NCBI GenBank assembly: GCA_035506275.1
Contig: DATJPT010000010.1
Coordinates: 62,001-126,000 of the forward strand
Length of the DNA stretch: 64,000 nucleotides
Direction: 5' to 3'
From: Bacteroidota bacterium
GTDB lineage: Bacteria > Bacteroidota > Ignavibacteria > UBA10030 > UBA8401
Both the position numbers and the translations under genes were made by a program. Shown here piece after piece: positions 42,138 to 51,890 of this stretch (its first letter is position 1; the number at the start of each line of letters is the position of its first letter). The notes beneath the pieces were generated by a model. The model was given only the letters and a program-made list of their open reading frames with translations, was not told where the DNA came from and did no database searches.

Positions 42138-43958
42138 CTGGCAGCAACCATCAACATATTACCCGACCAGCTCGCGAACAAGATCGCCGCCGGCGAAGTT
42201 GTCCAGCGGCCTGAATCGGTGGTAAAAGAACTCGTCGAAAATTCGATCGACGCAGGGGCGACCTCCATTTCGATCGTTATAAAAGAGGGGGGAAAAAGTT
42301 TCATTCAGATCTCCGATAATGGATCGGGGATGAGTGATGAGGATGCCGTCCTCTCATTCGGCCGTCATGCGACGAGCAAGATACGGTCATACGAAGACCT
42401 CGAGAGTATTCGAACGCTTGGCTTTCGGGGGGAAGCGCTTGCATCGATTGCCGCGGTCGCCCACGTAGACCTGAAGACCCGGCGCCGGGATGAGGAGGTG
42501 GGTGCATTGGTGCGAATGGAAGGGGGGACTCTGAAAGAACACTCGAAAACAAGCGCGCAGCCGGGGACAATGATCACCGTGCGCAACCTCTTCTATAACA
42601 CGCCTGCCCGGCGCAATTTCTTGAAATCAAATAATACCGAATTCAAGCATATTTATGATGTCGTGCAACGGGTCGCGCTTTCCCGTCCGGATATTGCCAT
42701 TCAATTCATAAGCGACGAGGAGAATCTGCTCGACCTGAAAGGGGGGGGCATTCAGGAACGGTTGAAGAATTTATACGGCGAACGGCACTTCGAAACTCTC
42801 ATTCCGATTGGAGAGGAGACCGATCTTCTCTCTATCTCGGGCTTCATCGGCAAACCCGATTTTGCGCGAAAATCGAAAGTCGACCAATACCTTTTTCTCA
42901 ACAAGCGGCCGATCTTCAGCCGGGCGATCAATCATGCGATCTTTTCCGGCTACGAGCATTTGATGGACAAAGGGAATTTTCCCTTCTACCTCGTTTTTCT
43001 CGACATTGACCCTCACAAAGTCGACGTGAATGTCCATCCTTCCAAGATGGAAGTGAAGTTTGCCGATGAGCAGAGCATTTACCGCTTCGTCATTTCGGTT
43101 GTCCGAAAAGCTCTCGGCGCAAACGATCTCGTCCCCTCGCTCGAAGTGAACTCCTCCAAAAATTTTGACCAGTCATTTGCCTCCCTGCGGCATGCTGCGC
43201 TCCCTCACCACTTTTCCGCCGGCTTCAACAATGTTCCATCCGGCCCCTTCCTGGCCTCGACGGAGGGTCCGGCGGGCCACCCTCTGAACCTTGATAAACT
43301 TTTTTCCGATATTCCGACAGTGCCCCTTCCGGAGAACGGCAAACCGCAGCAGTTTGCCCATGGCACCAGGGAAAACGAGGCTCAGGAAGGAAAAGCGATC
43401 TGGCAGCTTCATAATAAATACATTCTTTCGCAGATCAGAACAGGGCTGATGATCGTCGATCAGCATGTAGCTCACGAGCGGGTTTTGTATGAACGGGCCT
43501 TGGCGAGTTTCAAGAATGCCGTCCCGGTCTCCCAGCAGCTGCTTTTTCCTCACACCGCGCAACTCTCCTCGGGCGATTTCGCCCTTGCAAAAGAGTTGAT
43601 TCCTCATCTGCAAGCGATCGGTTTTGAGTTAAAACTCTTCGGAAAAAACACTATTGTCCTTGAGGGTGTGCCGACGGACGTCAAGGCAGGGAGCGAAGGG
43701 AGCATCCTCCAGGATATATTGGATGAATTCAAGAACAATCAGCATCGGGTGAAGCTTGATGCCCGCGACAATGTGGCAAAATCCTTTTCCTGCAAGGCGG
43801 CCATTAAGGCCGGCGACAAGCTTACGGAAGTGGAGATGCGAGTATTAATCGACCAGCTTTTCGCGACATCGATGCCGTACGTGTGCCCTCATGGACGCCC
43901 TGTCGTAGTCAAAATTTCACTCGGCGAGTTGGACAGAAGGTTCATGCGGACATCTTGA
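42138..43958 (+). CDS. mutL: DNA mismatch repair protein MutL, apparent CUG start
   Basis: 606 residues when started at CTG 42138. The conserved N-terminus (INILPDQLANKIAAGEVVQRPESVVKELVENSIDAG) begins before the first GTG (42219), and between it and the in-frame stop at 42102 there is no ATG, GTG or TTG. CTG 42138 lies 6 bases after AAAGGA (42126-42131) and gives an N-terminus of the right length. GHKL ATPase motifs (DNGSGM, RGEALASIA) follow, then the C-terminal endonuclease motif DQHVAHERVLYE and CPHGRP. It is therefore a nicking MutL, as expected without MutH. A frameshift near the start is the main alternative. Confidence 0.88.
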   Translation: MAATINILPDQLANKIAAGEVVQRPESVVKELVENSIDAGATSISIVIKEGGKSFIQISDNGSGMSDEDAVLSFGRHATSKIRSYEDLESIRTLGFRGEALASIAAVAHVDLKTRRRDEEVGALVRMEGGTLKEHSKTSAQPGTMITVRNLFYNTPARRNFLKSNNTEFKHIYDVVQRVALSRPDIAIQFISDEENLLDLKGGGIQERLKNLYGERHFETLIPIGEETDLLSISGFIGKPDFARKSKVDQYLFLNKRPIFSRAINHAIFSGYEHLMDKGNFPFYLVFLDIDPHKVDVNVHPSKMEVKFADEQSIYRFVISVVRKALGANDLVPSLEVNSSKNFDQSFASLRHAALPHHFSAGFNNVPSGPFLASTEGPAGHPLNLDKLFSDIPTVPLPENGKPQQFAHGTRENEAQEGKAIWQLHNKYILSQIRTGLMIVDQHVAHERVLYERALASFKNAVPVSQQLLFPHTAQLSSGDFALAKELIPHLQAIGFELKLFGKNTIVLEGVPTDVKAGSEGSILQDILDEFKNNQHRVKLDARDNVAKSFSCKAAIKAGDKLTEVEMRVLIDQLFATSMPYVCPHGRPVVVKISLGELDRRFMRTS

Positions 43959-44058
43959 AATCGATTCCATGAAATAGGTTAATACATTAAATTGTATTTA
44001 ATTACCTTGTTATTAAGAAACATCAATCTATCTTGATTTCTTCTGGAGGATAGTGAAC

Positions 44059-45729
44059 ATGGCTGGGATTGAGGGCTTGGATGCCGTTAAGAAGGCGAAA
44101 GCGGTTTGGAATGAACATGCGTCAAGGGCGGGAAAGCGGCAAAATATAAAGTTCACTACCGTGAGCGGCGAACCGATTGAAACGCTTTACACCCCCGACG
44201 ATATACAACATATCAACTATCTTTCCGATATAGGCTTCCCCGGCGAATTCCCGTACACGCGGGGTGTTCATCACAATATGTACCGCGGCAAGTTATGGAC
44301 CATGCGCCAATTTGCCGGATTCGGGACGCCCGAGGACACGAACGGAAGGTTCAAGTACCTTCTCGAACATGGCCAAACGGGCTTATCAACGGCGTTCGAT
44401 TTGCCGACACTGATGGGGAGGGATGCGGATGACCCGCTCTCGGAAGGCGAGGTCGGCATTTGCGGTGTGTCAATAAGCTCCCTTGCGGATATGGAGATCC
44501 TGTTCAAAGGAATTCCGCTGGACAAGGTTTCCACGTCTATGACCATCAATGCTCCCGCAGCAATGATGCTCGCTTTCTACATCGCGGTCGGGGAAAAACA
44601 GGGAGTCGCCTCCAAATCGTTGCGGGGGACGATCCAAGCCGACATCCTCAAAGAATATATCGCCCAGAAGGAATGGATCTATCCGCCGTCGCCTTCAATG
44701 CGGCTCATTACGGACATGTTCACTTATTGCGCAAAAGAACTTCCTCAGTTTAATCCTATCTCTATTAGCGGCTATCACATAAGGGAAGCCGGTTCAACTG
44801 CGGTCCAGGAACTCGGGTTCACTCTCGCCGATGGCTTTGCGTACGTTGAAGCCGGGATGGCGGCAGGGTTGGATATCGACGAGTTCGCACCGCGCCTCTC
44901 TTTTTTCTTCAACTCCCATCTCGATTTTTTTGAGGAGATCGCAAAGTTCAGAGCAGCGCGCCGGATCTGGTCAAAGCGGATGCGGTATAAGTACGGCGCA
45001 AAAAATCCAAAGTCATGGATGCTCCGGTTTCACACCCAGACAGCCGGCTGCTCTCTCACCGCTCAACAGCCAGAGAACAATATTATCCGGACGGCCCTCG
45101 AAGCGCTTGCGGGCGTTTTGGGTGGAACGCAGTCGCTCCACACCAATTCGATGGACGAAACGCTCGCTCTTCCTTCCGACAAAGCCGTAAAAATAGCCCT
45201 TAGAACGCAGCAGATTATAGCACACGAAATCGGCGTCGTGAACACGATCGACCCCCTTGCCGGAAGCTATTTTGTGGAGTCGCTGACAACGCAGATGGAA
45301 GAAGAGGCAGAACAGTATTTCGAAAAGATCGATATGCTGGGAGGAGTGATTCCTGCGATAGAAGAAGGGTTCTTTCAACGGGAGATTGCCGAAGCTGCGT
45401 ATCGTTATCAGAGCGACGTGGATAAAAAAGAGAAGATTATCGTCGGTGTTAATGAGTATATTGAGGAGGAAGAGCAGTTGGAAATCCCTATTCTTTACAT
45501 TACCCCGGAAGTGGAAGCCAAGCAAAGAAAACGACTTGCTGAATTACGGCATGAAAGAAATTCAGCAAATGTCGAAGGAGCTCTGGGCGAACTACAGCGG
45601 GGCGCTGCAGATGGATCGAATCTTATGCCGCTGCTCTTGAAGGCGACGAGAGCGTACGTGACGCTCGGTGAAATGTGCAACGCACTTGCCGAACATTTCG
45701 GAGTCTATGAGGAGCCTGCTGTCTTTTAG
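44059..45729 (+). CDS. methylmalonyl-CoA mutase-type large subunit, without B12 domain
   Basis: 556 residues from ATG 44059 (GGAGGA 8 bases before; a GTG at 44053 is too close to it). Acyl-CoA mutase barrel motifs: [67 protein letters not shown], and [22 protein letters not shown]. The approximately 130-residue cobalamin-binding domain (DxHxxG) is absent, so a separate small subunit is needed; none is nearby. It could be methylmalonyl-, ethylmalonyl- or isobutyryl-CoA mutase; the TYAM-like substrate region here reads FPYTRGVHH, which fits methylmalonyl-CoA mutase of archaeal and Bacteroidetes type best. Confidence 0.85.
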   Translation: MAGIEGLDAVKKAKAVWNEHASRAGKRQNIKFTTVSGEPIETLYTPDDIQHINYLSDIGFPGEFPYTRGVHHNMYRGKLWTMRQFAGFGTPEDTNGRFKYLLEHGQTGLSTAFDLPTLMGRDADDPLSEGEVGICGVSISSLADMEILFKGIPLDKVSTSMTINAPAAMMLAFYIAVGEKQGVASKSLRGTIQADILKEYIAQKEWIYPPSPSMRLITDMFTYCAKELPQFNPISISGYHIREAGSTAVQELGFTLADGFAYVEAGMAAGLDIDEFAPRLSFFFNSHLDFFEEIAKFRAARRIWSKRMRYKYGAKNPKSWMLRFHTQTAGCSLTAQQPENNIIRTALEALAGVLGGTQSLHTNSMDETLALPSDKAVKIALRTQQIIAHEIGVVNTIDPLAGSYFVESLTTQMEEEAEQYFEKIDMLGGVIPAIEEGFFQREIAEAAYRYQSDVDKKEKIIVGVNEYIEEEEQLEIPILYITPEVEAKQRKRLAELRHERNSANVEGALGELQRGAADGSNLMPLLLKATRAYVTLGEMCNALAEHFGVYEEPAVF

Positions 45730-45765
45730 TATTGGAATCCCATACACTAACGACAGACATTGAAA

Positions 45766-46635
45766 ATGAGACAATATTTCCGCCTTCTGCGTCCGTCTCA
45801 ATGGATCAAGAACACTTTCGTTTTTGCCCCGCTCGTCTTTTCAAAGCATCTCTTCGATTCCCAGTTATTTGGCGTTGCGCTGAAAGGGTTTATCTCCTTC
45901 AGCCTCATCTCCAGCGTTGTTTACATTGTGAATGATATCCTTGACAGGGAAGCTGACGCCGCCCATCCGGTCAAGAAGAACCGGCCGATCGCATCCGGGA
46001 AGGTCTCAACCCTGGCAGCCCTCGCGATGGGCGCAATTCTGGTCCTCGCCGCTTCCCCCTTGGCTCTTTCGCTCCCCGTCGGCTTTCAGCTTGTCCTGCT
46101 GTCATACCTCGTGTTACAGATCCTGTATTCGGTCGGACTGAAGAAAATCGTTATCCTCGATGTGTTCATCATCGCTTCCGGATTCATGCTCCGCGTTCTT
46201 GGCGGCGCTGAAGTTATCAATGTCATGATTTCCCACTGGATCATTCTTTGCACAATGTTTCTGTCGCTCTTTTTGGCTCTGGCCAAAAGACGGGGGGAGA
46301 TCATGTTATTCCAGCAGCACGAGGGGGCATCCGGACGAACAGTGCTTCAGCACTATGACGTGAACTTTCTCGACAGCGCCATGGTGGTCACTTCATCCGG
46401 AATGGCGATTTCCTATGCCTTATATACAGTGGCGGAACGGACCGTGAACGCCTTTGGGTCGGACAATCTGATCTTCACCACCATCTTTGTTCTTTTTGGA
46501 ATTTTCCGCTATCTCTTTCTCGTGATGAGAATGAACATGGGGGAAAATTCGGTCGCGATCATTCTAAAGGACAGGCCGATGTTTATCAATCTTTGTTTAT
46601 GGTTCCTTTCTTGCGTCGCCATTATTTACCACTGA
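45766..46635 (+). CDS. UbiA-family prenyltransferase, decaprenyl-phosphate phosphoribosyltransferase-like
   Basis: 289 residues, eight or nine membrane helices. It starts RQYFRLLRPSQWIKNTFVFAPLVFSKHL, the standard beginning of DPPR synthase-like UbiA proteins, and has the Asp-rich motif NDILDREAD (about residue 55) and the second acidic site near ILDVFIIASGFMLR. These enzymes join phosphoribose (or another group) to polyprenyl phosphate in the inner membrane, the first step to arabinose donors or other glycolipids. No DprE1/DprE2 partners are near, so the product is unknown here. The next gene is 144 bases away. Confidence 0.8.
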   Translation: MRQYFRLLRPSQWIKNTFVFAPLVFSKHLFDSQLFGVALKGFISFSLISSVVYIVNDILDREADAAHPVKKNRPIASGKVSTLAALAMGAILVLAASPLALSLPVGFQLVLLSYLVLQILYSVGLKKIVILDVFIIASGFMLRVLGGAEVINVMISHWIILCTMFLSLFLALAKRRGEIMLFQQHEGASGRTVLQHYDVNFLDSAMVVTSSGMAISYALYTVAERTVNAFGSDNLIFTTIFVLFGIFRYLFLVMRMNMGENSVAIILKDRPMFINLCLWFLSCVAIIYH

Positions 46636-46779
46636 TGCTTTTCATAACTTCCGAACCTTGTTTTCTTATTCTTTTTCAGATAGGCCCCGATCAAGATATA
46701 TCTTCCCGGCATAGTAGCCGATATTCTTAAAATGTTTTATATTGCGGAGAAATTGTCTGTTTTACTTTAGGTTCAAACC

Positions 46780-47883
46780 ATGACTCGTTCGCGCGTCGCC
46801 GTCATCAAGACCAATCCTGCTACAGTCATTTCGGACTATGAGAAACTCCTGAAGCTTGCGGGAGCGGAACAGGCCCTTTCAAAGTCGTCCCCGACGATCC
46901 TAAAAGATAACATCAGCTGGCATTTCCCTTACCTGAGCGCGAATACAACTCCGTGGCAGCTCGAAGGAACGGTCAAAGCCCTTAAGACATGCGGGTATTC
47001 TGATTTGGTTTCGGTACATAACAACACCGTCGTTACCGATCCCTACCGCGGAGAGAAGCTGAACAAGCTCAGCCCGATCTACGAAAAATACGGGATCGAA
47101 GAGCGGTATAATTTCAATCCTAATGAAATACAATGGATCAATTATGCGCCGAAGGCGCGGATGCGCGCCTTGAACAGAATTTATCCGCATGGCATCCGCA
47201 TTCCTGAATATTTTCTCGGAAAGAACATCGTCCATCTCCCGACGGTAAAGACCCATATTTATACGACGACAACGGGCGCGATGAAGAATGCGTTCGGCGG
47301 ACTGCTGAACACTCGACGTCATTACACGCATACCTGGATTCACGAAACCCTCGTCGATCTTCTCGCCATCCAGAAGGAAATTCATTCCGGGCTTTTCGCG
47401 GTGATGGACGGGACGATCTGCGGCAACGGTCCCGGGCCGCGGACGATGATCCCGGTGGAAAAGGACTATATTATAGCAAGCGCCGACCAGGTTGCGATCG
47501 ATGCCGTAGCGGCAAAGATGATGGGGTTCGACCCGTTGAGCATCAAATATCTCCGCCTGGCGCATGAGGATAAACTCGGCTGTGCGGACCCGCGAGACAT
47601 CGAAATCGTCGGGGAAGACATCTCCAGCGTTAATTTTGGCTTCACCGTCGGCGATAATCTCGCCAGCATGGCCGGCGATTTCTTCTGGTTCGGACCGCTC
47701 AAATCGTTCCAAAAACTCTTCTTTCATACGCCGCTCGTGTACGGATTCGTTTTCGGGTCGTACTTTTACCACGACTATCTCTGGTGGCCGCTCAAAGGGA
47801 AGAGCATGATGCGAAAGGTCCGCACGCAGTCGAAATGGGCTAAGTTCTTCGATGAATACGGCGGGGAAGACCTCTCGAAATGA
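46780..47883 (+). CDS. DUF362 domain-containing protein
   Basis: 367 residues. It matches the DUF362 pattern: an N-terminal SRVAVIKTNPATV strand, a central segment with LPTVKTHIYTTTTGAMKNAFGGLLNTRRHY, an AVMDGTICGNGPGPR loop, and ASADQVAIDAVAAKMMGFDPLSIKYLRLA. There is no 4Fe-4S ferredoxin-type cysteine motif, unlike some members. DUF362 proteins are widespread and of unknown function. The C-terminal 70 residues are aromatic-rich (FFWFGPLKSFQKLFFHTP; FVFGSYFYHDYLWWP) and may touch the membrane. It overlaps the EamA gene by ATGA. Confidence 0.82.
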   Translation: MTRSRVAVIKTNPATVISDYEKLLKLAGAEQALSKSSPTILKDNISWHFPYLSANTTPWQLEGTVKALKTCGYSDLVSVHNNTVVTDPYRGEKLNKLSPIYEKYGIEERYNFNPNEIQWINYAPKARMRALNRIYPHGIRIPEYFLGKNIVHLPTVKTHIYTTTTGAMKNAFGGLLNTRRHYTHTWIHETLVDLLAIQKEIHSGLFAVMDGTICGNGPGPRTMIPVEKDYIIASADQVAIDAVAAKMMGFDPLSIKYLRLAHEDKLGCADPRDIEIVGEDISSVNFGFTVGDNLASMAGDFFWFGPLKSFQKLFFHTPLVYGFVFGSYFYHDYLWWPLKGKSMMRKVRTQSKWAKFFDEYGGEDLSK

Positions 47884-48773
47884 CCCCCCGGAAAAAAGCT
47901 GAGCTCGCACTCCTTGGGACAACGTTCATCTGGGGAGGGACGTTCGTGATTATGAAGCTGGGCTTCGCCGATGTGTCCCCCTTTCTCTTCGTCGCGATCC
48001 GGTTTACCCTCGGCTCGATGATCTTTGCCGCATTTTTCCCCTCAAGGTTGCGGTCAATACGCCGATCGACGCTGCGAAGGGGGATTGTCCTGAGCATTCT
48101 CCTGGGCGTGGGCCTTGTGCTTCAGACGTATGGACTTCAGATCACGACGGCGTCGAAGTCGGCCTTTATTACCGGCATGATGGTCGTTTTCACACCAATG
48201 GCGCAGATGCTCATAGAACGCCGTGTTCCAAAGCTCGGAAATATCGTGGGGGTCGTTATCGTCAGCGGTGGATTGTATTTTCTCACTTCGCCGAGCGGGT
48301 CCGGGTTCAACCTCGGCGACCTGTTAACGCTGATCGGCGCGTTCTTATTCGGATTCTATATCGTCTACCTCGATATCTTTTCGAAGGAAGAAGAACTTCT
48401 TCCGCTAGCATTTCTTCAGATCGCGATCACGGCGGTTCTTGGATGGATGCTCGTCCCCTTCGAGGTGCCGCAACTTCATTTGACCTGGAATCTAGCGCGG
48501 CTGCTTTTCTACACCGCATTTCTTTCTACCGTCGTAACGACATACGTTCAGACCCGGTTCCAAAAGGACACGACCCCAACCCGCGCCGGGATCTTATTTA
48601 CGTTGGAGCCGGTCATCTCTGCGGTGTTAGCCTACTTTATTTTAGGCGAAATTTTGGGTATGTTGGGAGTGTTTGGCGCGCTGCTGATCGTCGTTGGAAT
48701 TCTTGTTTCGGAATTATCCGATAATTTCATCAAAAGATTTCACTGGAAATTCCCGTTGCCGGAAGAAGAATGA
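47880..48773 (+). CDS. EamA/DMT-superfamily transporter
   Basis: 297 residues with ten hydrophobic segments arranged as two EamA repeats (starting LLGTTFIWGGTFVIMKLGF and about residue 150). Characteristic ends are TASKSAFITGMMVVFTP and LFTLEPVISAVLAYFILGE. Members move amino acids, nucleotides or other small metabolites across the inner membrane. It is translationally coupled to the DUF362 gene and followed by acylphosphatase 13 bases later; the substrate is unknown. Confidence 0.88.
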   Translation: MTPRKKAELALLGTTFIWGGTFVIMKLGFADVSPFLFVAIRFTLGSMIFAAFFPSRLRSIRRSTLRRGIVLSILLGVGLVLQTYGLQITTASKSAFITGMMVVFTPMAQMLIERRVPKLGNIVGVVIVSGGLYFLTSPSGSGFNLGDLLTLIGAFLFGFYIVYLDIFSKEEELLPLAFLQIAITAVLGWMLVPFEVPQLHLTWNLARLLFYTAFLSTVVTTYVQTRFQKDTTPTRAGILFTLEPVISAVLAYFILGEILGMLGVFGALLIVVGILVSELSDNFIKRFHWKFPLPEEE

Positions 48774-48786
48774 TGGGTCGCCTCCC

Positions 48787-49065
48787 GTGAACAAGGACAT
48801 TCACGCATCGATTACCGTCGTCGGACTTGTGCAAGGAGTTGGATACCGCTGGTTCGTCAACCGGCATTCTGTTGCACTCGGATTGAAGGGCTACGTGAAA
48901 AATAATTACGACGACACGGTCACAGTAGAAGTGGAAGGAGACCGTTCGCTCATCGAAGAGCTCATTACGCATCTGAAAATTGGCCCCCGTTCTGCTCAGG
49001 TGAAGGATGTCCGGGTTGAATGGAGCGCGCCCAACAATCTTTTTCTTGGATTCTCAATCAAGTAG
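48787..49065 (+). CDS. acyP: acylphosphatase
   Basis: 92 residues from GTG 48787, the only start that gives the normal length. Motif [28 protein letters not shown] contains the catalytic Arg (GYRWF) and Asn (VKNN). The enzyme hydrolyses acyl-phosphates in the cytoplasm. The usual GTV after the Asn is DTV here, a mild change. The neighbouring ispF starts 16 bases downstream. Confidence 0.9.
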   Translation: MNKDIHASITVVGLVQGVGYRWFVNRHSVALGLKGYVKNNYDDTVTVEVEGDRSLIEELITHLKIGPRSAQVKDVRVEWSAPNNLFLGFSIK

Positions 49066-49081
49066 GGGAAGGCCGGAAGCA

Positions 49082-49561
49082 ATGAACAGAATAGGGTTCG
49101 GATACGATGTACACAAGCTAATCCCCGGAAGAAAATTGATTCTCGGGGGCGAAGATATTCCTTCGGAAAAGGGGTTGCTGGGGCATTCCGACGCCGACAT
49201 TTTGCTCCACGCAATTGCCGATGCCCTGCTTGGGGCGGCTTCCCTTGGGGATATCGGCAAGCATTTCCCCGATTCGGACCAACAGTTCAAAGGCATTTCG
49301 AGCCTCGTCCTGCTCGAACGCGTGGCAAAACTGATCTCCGATCATCATTATGAAATTATCAATGTTGATACGACCGTTGTCTTGCAGCGTCCGAAGATTG
49401 CGCCGTACGTCGACCAAATGAAAAGCAATATAGCCGCTGCTCTTCATCTTGATGCATCCAAAATTTCCATAAAAGCGACGACGAATGAAGGCTTAGGGTT
49501 CATCGGCGCTGGAGAAGGGGCCGTTGCGTACGCCGTCGCCCTGATCAATTCCGTTTCATAA
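49082..49561 (+). CDS. ispF: 2-C-methyl-D-erythritol 2,4-cyclodiphosphate synthase
   Basis: 159 residues from ATG 49082. Zn ligands and substrate site are seen in [11 protein letters not shown] and [31 protein letters not shown], and the C-terminal [20 protein letters not shown] is diagnostic. It acts in the MEP pathway of isoprenoid synthesis, forming the cyclic diphosphate as a trimer. IspD is not fused and not present here. Full expected length. Confidence 0.96.
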   Translation: MNRIGFGYDVHKLIPGRKLILGGEDIPSEKGLLGHSDADILLHAIADALLGAASLGDIGKHFPDSDQQFKGISSLVLLERVAKLISDHHYEIINVDTTVVLQRPKIAPYVDQMKSNIAAALHLDASKISIKATTNEGLGFIGAGEGAVAYAVALINSVS

Positions 49562-49585
49562 AACCCCTGTCATTCCGCAGCGTCC

Positions 49586-50164
49586 ATGGCCGATTTCCTT
49601 TACTCGATTGATACCGCCGTATTTTTTTTCATCAATCGAACCATCAGCAATCCTGTCCTGGACTGGCTGATGCCCTTCCTGACCGACCTTAATAAACAGA
49701 AAGCAACGATCGTCATCGTTGGCGTACTCTGGCTTTGGTTGATGATCCGCGGAGGGAAGACGGGACGGACGGCCGGCATCCTCCTTGTGGCATCCATCAT
49801 CGTCAGCGACCAATTCAGCAGCACGGTCTTGAAACATCTCTTCACAAGGATCCGCCCGTGCCACGCGCTGCAAGGTGTCCGCCTCCTGGTTGACTGCGGG
49901 AGCGGATATTCTTTTCCCTCCTCGCATGCGGTCAACAATTTTGCCGGAGCCACGATCCTGTCGCATTATTACCGCAGGTACGCCTGGGGTTGGTTTTCTC
50001 TCGCATCTCTCGTGGCTCTGTCCAGACCGTATATCGGCGTCCATTACCCGTCGGACATCGCCGGAGGAGCGCTCATCGGATGGGCGTGCGCTGTCTGCCT
50101 GATCACAGGGTGGGATTATATCGAAAGGAAAATTATCCGCAGGGATCCAGCATCGCCGGCCTAA
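49586..50164 (+). CDS. PAP2-family membrane phosphatase
   Basis: 192 residues with five or six membrane helices. All three phosphatase motifs are present: KHLFTRIRP (K-x6-RP), SFPSSHA (PSGH-like, with Ser for Gly) and SRPYIGVHYPSD (SR-x5-H-x3-D). Proteins of this class dephosphorylate lipids such as undecaprenyl diphosphate, phosphatidylglycerol phosphate or lipid A on the outer face of the inner membrane. It sits 24 bases after ispF and before lnt, an envelope-related group. The exact substrate cannot be told. Confidence 0.88.
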   Translation: MADFLYSIDTAVFFFINRTISNPVLDWLMPFLTDLNKQKATIVIVGVLWLWLMIRGGKTGRTAGILLVASIIVSDQFSSTVLKHLFTRIRPCHALQGVRLLVDCGSGYSFPSSHAVNNFAGATILSHYYRRYAWGWFSLASLVALSRPYIGVHYPSDIAGGALIGWACAVCLITGWDYIERKIIRRDPASPA

Positions 50165-50230
50165 AGTCAATTTGCAAAATTCGATTCTTCTTTCTACATT
50201 ATTTCAGTCATTCTTCGATCCAATTTCTTC

Positions 50231-51883
50231 GTGGACAATTTCACCGAAACGAACAATGCGACACGAACCAATATCGTCCTTGCCATTTCGACAGGCATTC
50301 TTTTCGGGTGTTCGTTCCCACCAATCCCCCTGGGGCCGCTGGCGTGCATCGCGCTGGTGCCGCTGCTTCTTTTAACCGAGCGGCTCCGTTCTCATCGCAG
50401 TCGATTCCTCTACTCGTACCTGACTTTCTTCGTCGCATCCTGCATTGCGCTCTATTGGGTAGGAGGATTTACTCATGCGAAGGATCCGTTTTTGATGCTG
50501 GCCGGAGGATTGCTGCTGCTGTGGGAGCCCCTTTTTTTCAGCGTCATCGTTCTTTCATATCTTGTCGTGCGCAGAAGCTTTGGGTTGAACGCCGGCCTTG
50601 TCGCGCTGCCGTTCATCTGGATTTCGTTCGAATGGCTGTACGCCCTCGGTGAATTCGCGTTCCCCTGGCTGACCCTTGGCAACACCCAAACGTACCAGCT
50701 CGCAAAGATTCAATTTGCAGAACTCACCGGCGTTTATGGCATTTCGTTCTGGCTTGTCATCCTGAACGTCCTTTTCTTCTTCCTTCTGACCGGCGCCATG
50801 AGGAAGAAGGAAGAACTATCCCTGAAAACAAACCTCGCGGTGACGGGGGCAATTGCGGTCGTCTATCTGCTCCCCAATTTTTACAGCATGACGATCGATG
50901 AAAATAGATTCTCGTCATCCGGGCTGCCGCCGCTGACAGTCGGAATTGTTCAGCCCAACGTCGACCCGTGGGCAAAATGGGACGATTCTAAAACGATTGC
51001 CGGCAGAGAGCAACAGATCGGTGAATTTTTAAGGATGACCGGCGAACAAAAAAAGGCCGGTGTTCAAATGTCGGTATGGCCGGAAACGGCAATTTTGTTC
51101 GACCTTCCCGCGATGACCGGAGAGCGGGAAAAAGTGAGGCACGTTCTTGATTCGCTCGATATTTCTTTGACAAGCGGATACATCGGGTACAAGTATTATG
51201 AGAATGGCATTGCTCCGGCAGCGAGCAGCGTTATCCGGGGCACGCACATCCATTATGATTCCTATAATTCCATTCTCTATTTCGAGCCAAAATACGACCG
51301 GATCCAATCGTACGAAAAGATGCGTCTCGTCCCGTTCGCCGAACGGATCCCGTATGCCGGATCGATCTCTTTTCTCATCGAACCGCTGCGCTGGGGAGTC
51401 GGCATCAGCAATTGGGGAATTGGAAGAGACAGTACAGTGTTTGATGATTCAGTTCGCCATGCGAAGTTTCTGGCAATGGTCTGTTATGAGTCTATCTTCC
51501 CGGAGTTTGTCAGCGCCTTTGTAAAAAAAGGGGCCCAGTTTTTGGTGTTCATCACCAACGACAGCTGGTGGGGGAATACATCCGGCGCGCGGCAGCATTG
51601 CCAGTATGCGGTGCTGAGGGCCGTCGAAAACAGGAGGTGGGTCGTCCGGTGCGCCAACGGCGGGATATCTTGCTTTATCGATCCGCTTGGCAGATTGTAT
51701 CAGGCAACCCAAATGTACACAAGGGCGTCGATTACAGGATCGATAATTCCAAGGTCAGAATTGACGTTTTACGCAAAACACGGCGATTGGCTTCCCCGGA
51801 TCGCCGGCATCGTTTCGGGACTTTTTATCGCGGGGAGTGTAATTCAATTTATTTTCTTCCGGCCCAAAAAAACACTGATCTGA
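50231..51883 (+). CDS. lnt: apolipoprotein N-acyltransferase
   Basis: 550 residues from GTG 50231. The N-terminal half has about six membrane helices ([38 protein letters not shown]). The C-terminal nitrilase domain carries the triad Glu285 (WPETA), Lys363 ([11 protein letters not shown]) and Cys418 ([10 protein letters not shown]), plus ITNDSWWG and the final membrane helix. Lnt adds the third acyl chain to lipoproteins in the inner membrane. Length is slightly above E. coli Lnt. Confidence 0.95.
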   Translation: MDNFTETNNATRTNIVLAISTGILFGCSFPPIPLGPLACIALVPLLLLTERLRSHRSRFLYSYLTFFVASCIALYWVGGFTHAKDPFLMLAGGLLLLWEPLFFSVIVLSYLVVRRSFGLNAGLVALPFIWISFEWLYALGEFAFPWLTLGNTQTYQLAKIQFAELTGVYGISFWLVILNVLFFFLLTGAMRKKEELSLKTNLAVTGAIAVVYLLPNFYSMTIDENRFSSSGLPPLTVGIVQPNVDPWAKWDDSKTIAGREQQIGEFLRMTGEQKKAGVQMSVWPETAILFDLPAMTGEREKVRHVLDSLDISLTSGYIGYKYYENGIAPAASSVIRGTHIHYDSYNSILYFEPKYDRIQSYEKMRLVPFAERIPYAGSISFLIEPLRWGVGISNWGIGRDSTVFDDSVRHAKFLAMVCYESIFPEFVSAFVKKGAQFLVFITNDSWWGNTSGARQHCQYAVLRAVENRRWVVRCANGGISCFIDPLGRLYQATQMYTRASITGSIIPRSELTFYAKHGDWLPRIAGIVSGLFIAGSVIQFIFFRPKKTLI

Positions 51884-51890
51884 AAACACA

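Noticed and set aside
46900-47922. 340-codon minus-strand frame
   Set aside because: It lies wholly opposite the DUF362 gene and has a shadow composition (many Arg, His, Val).
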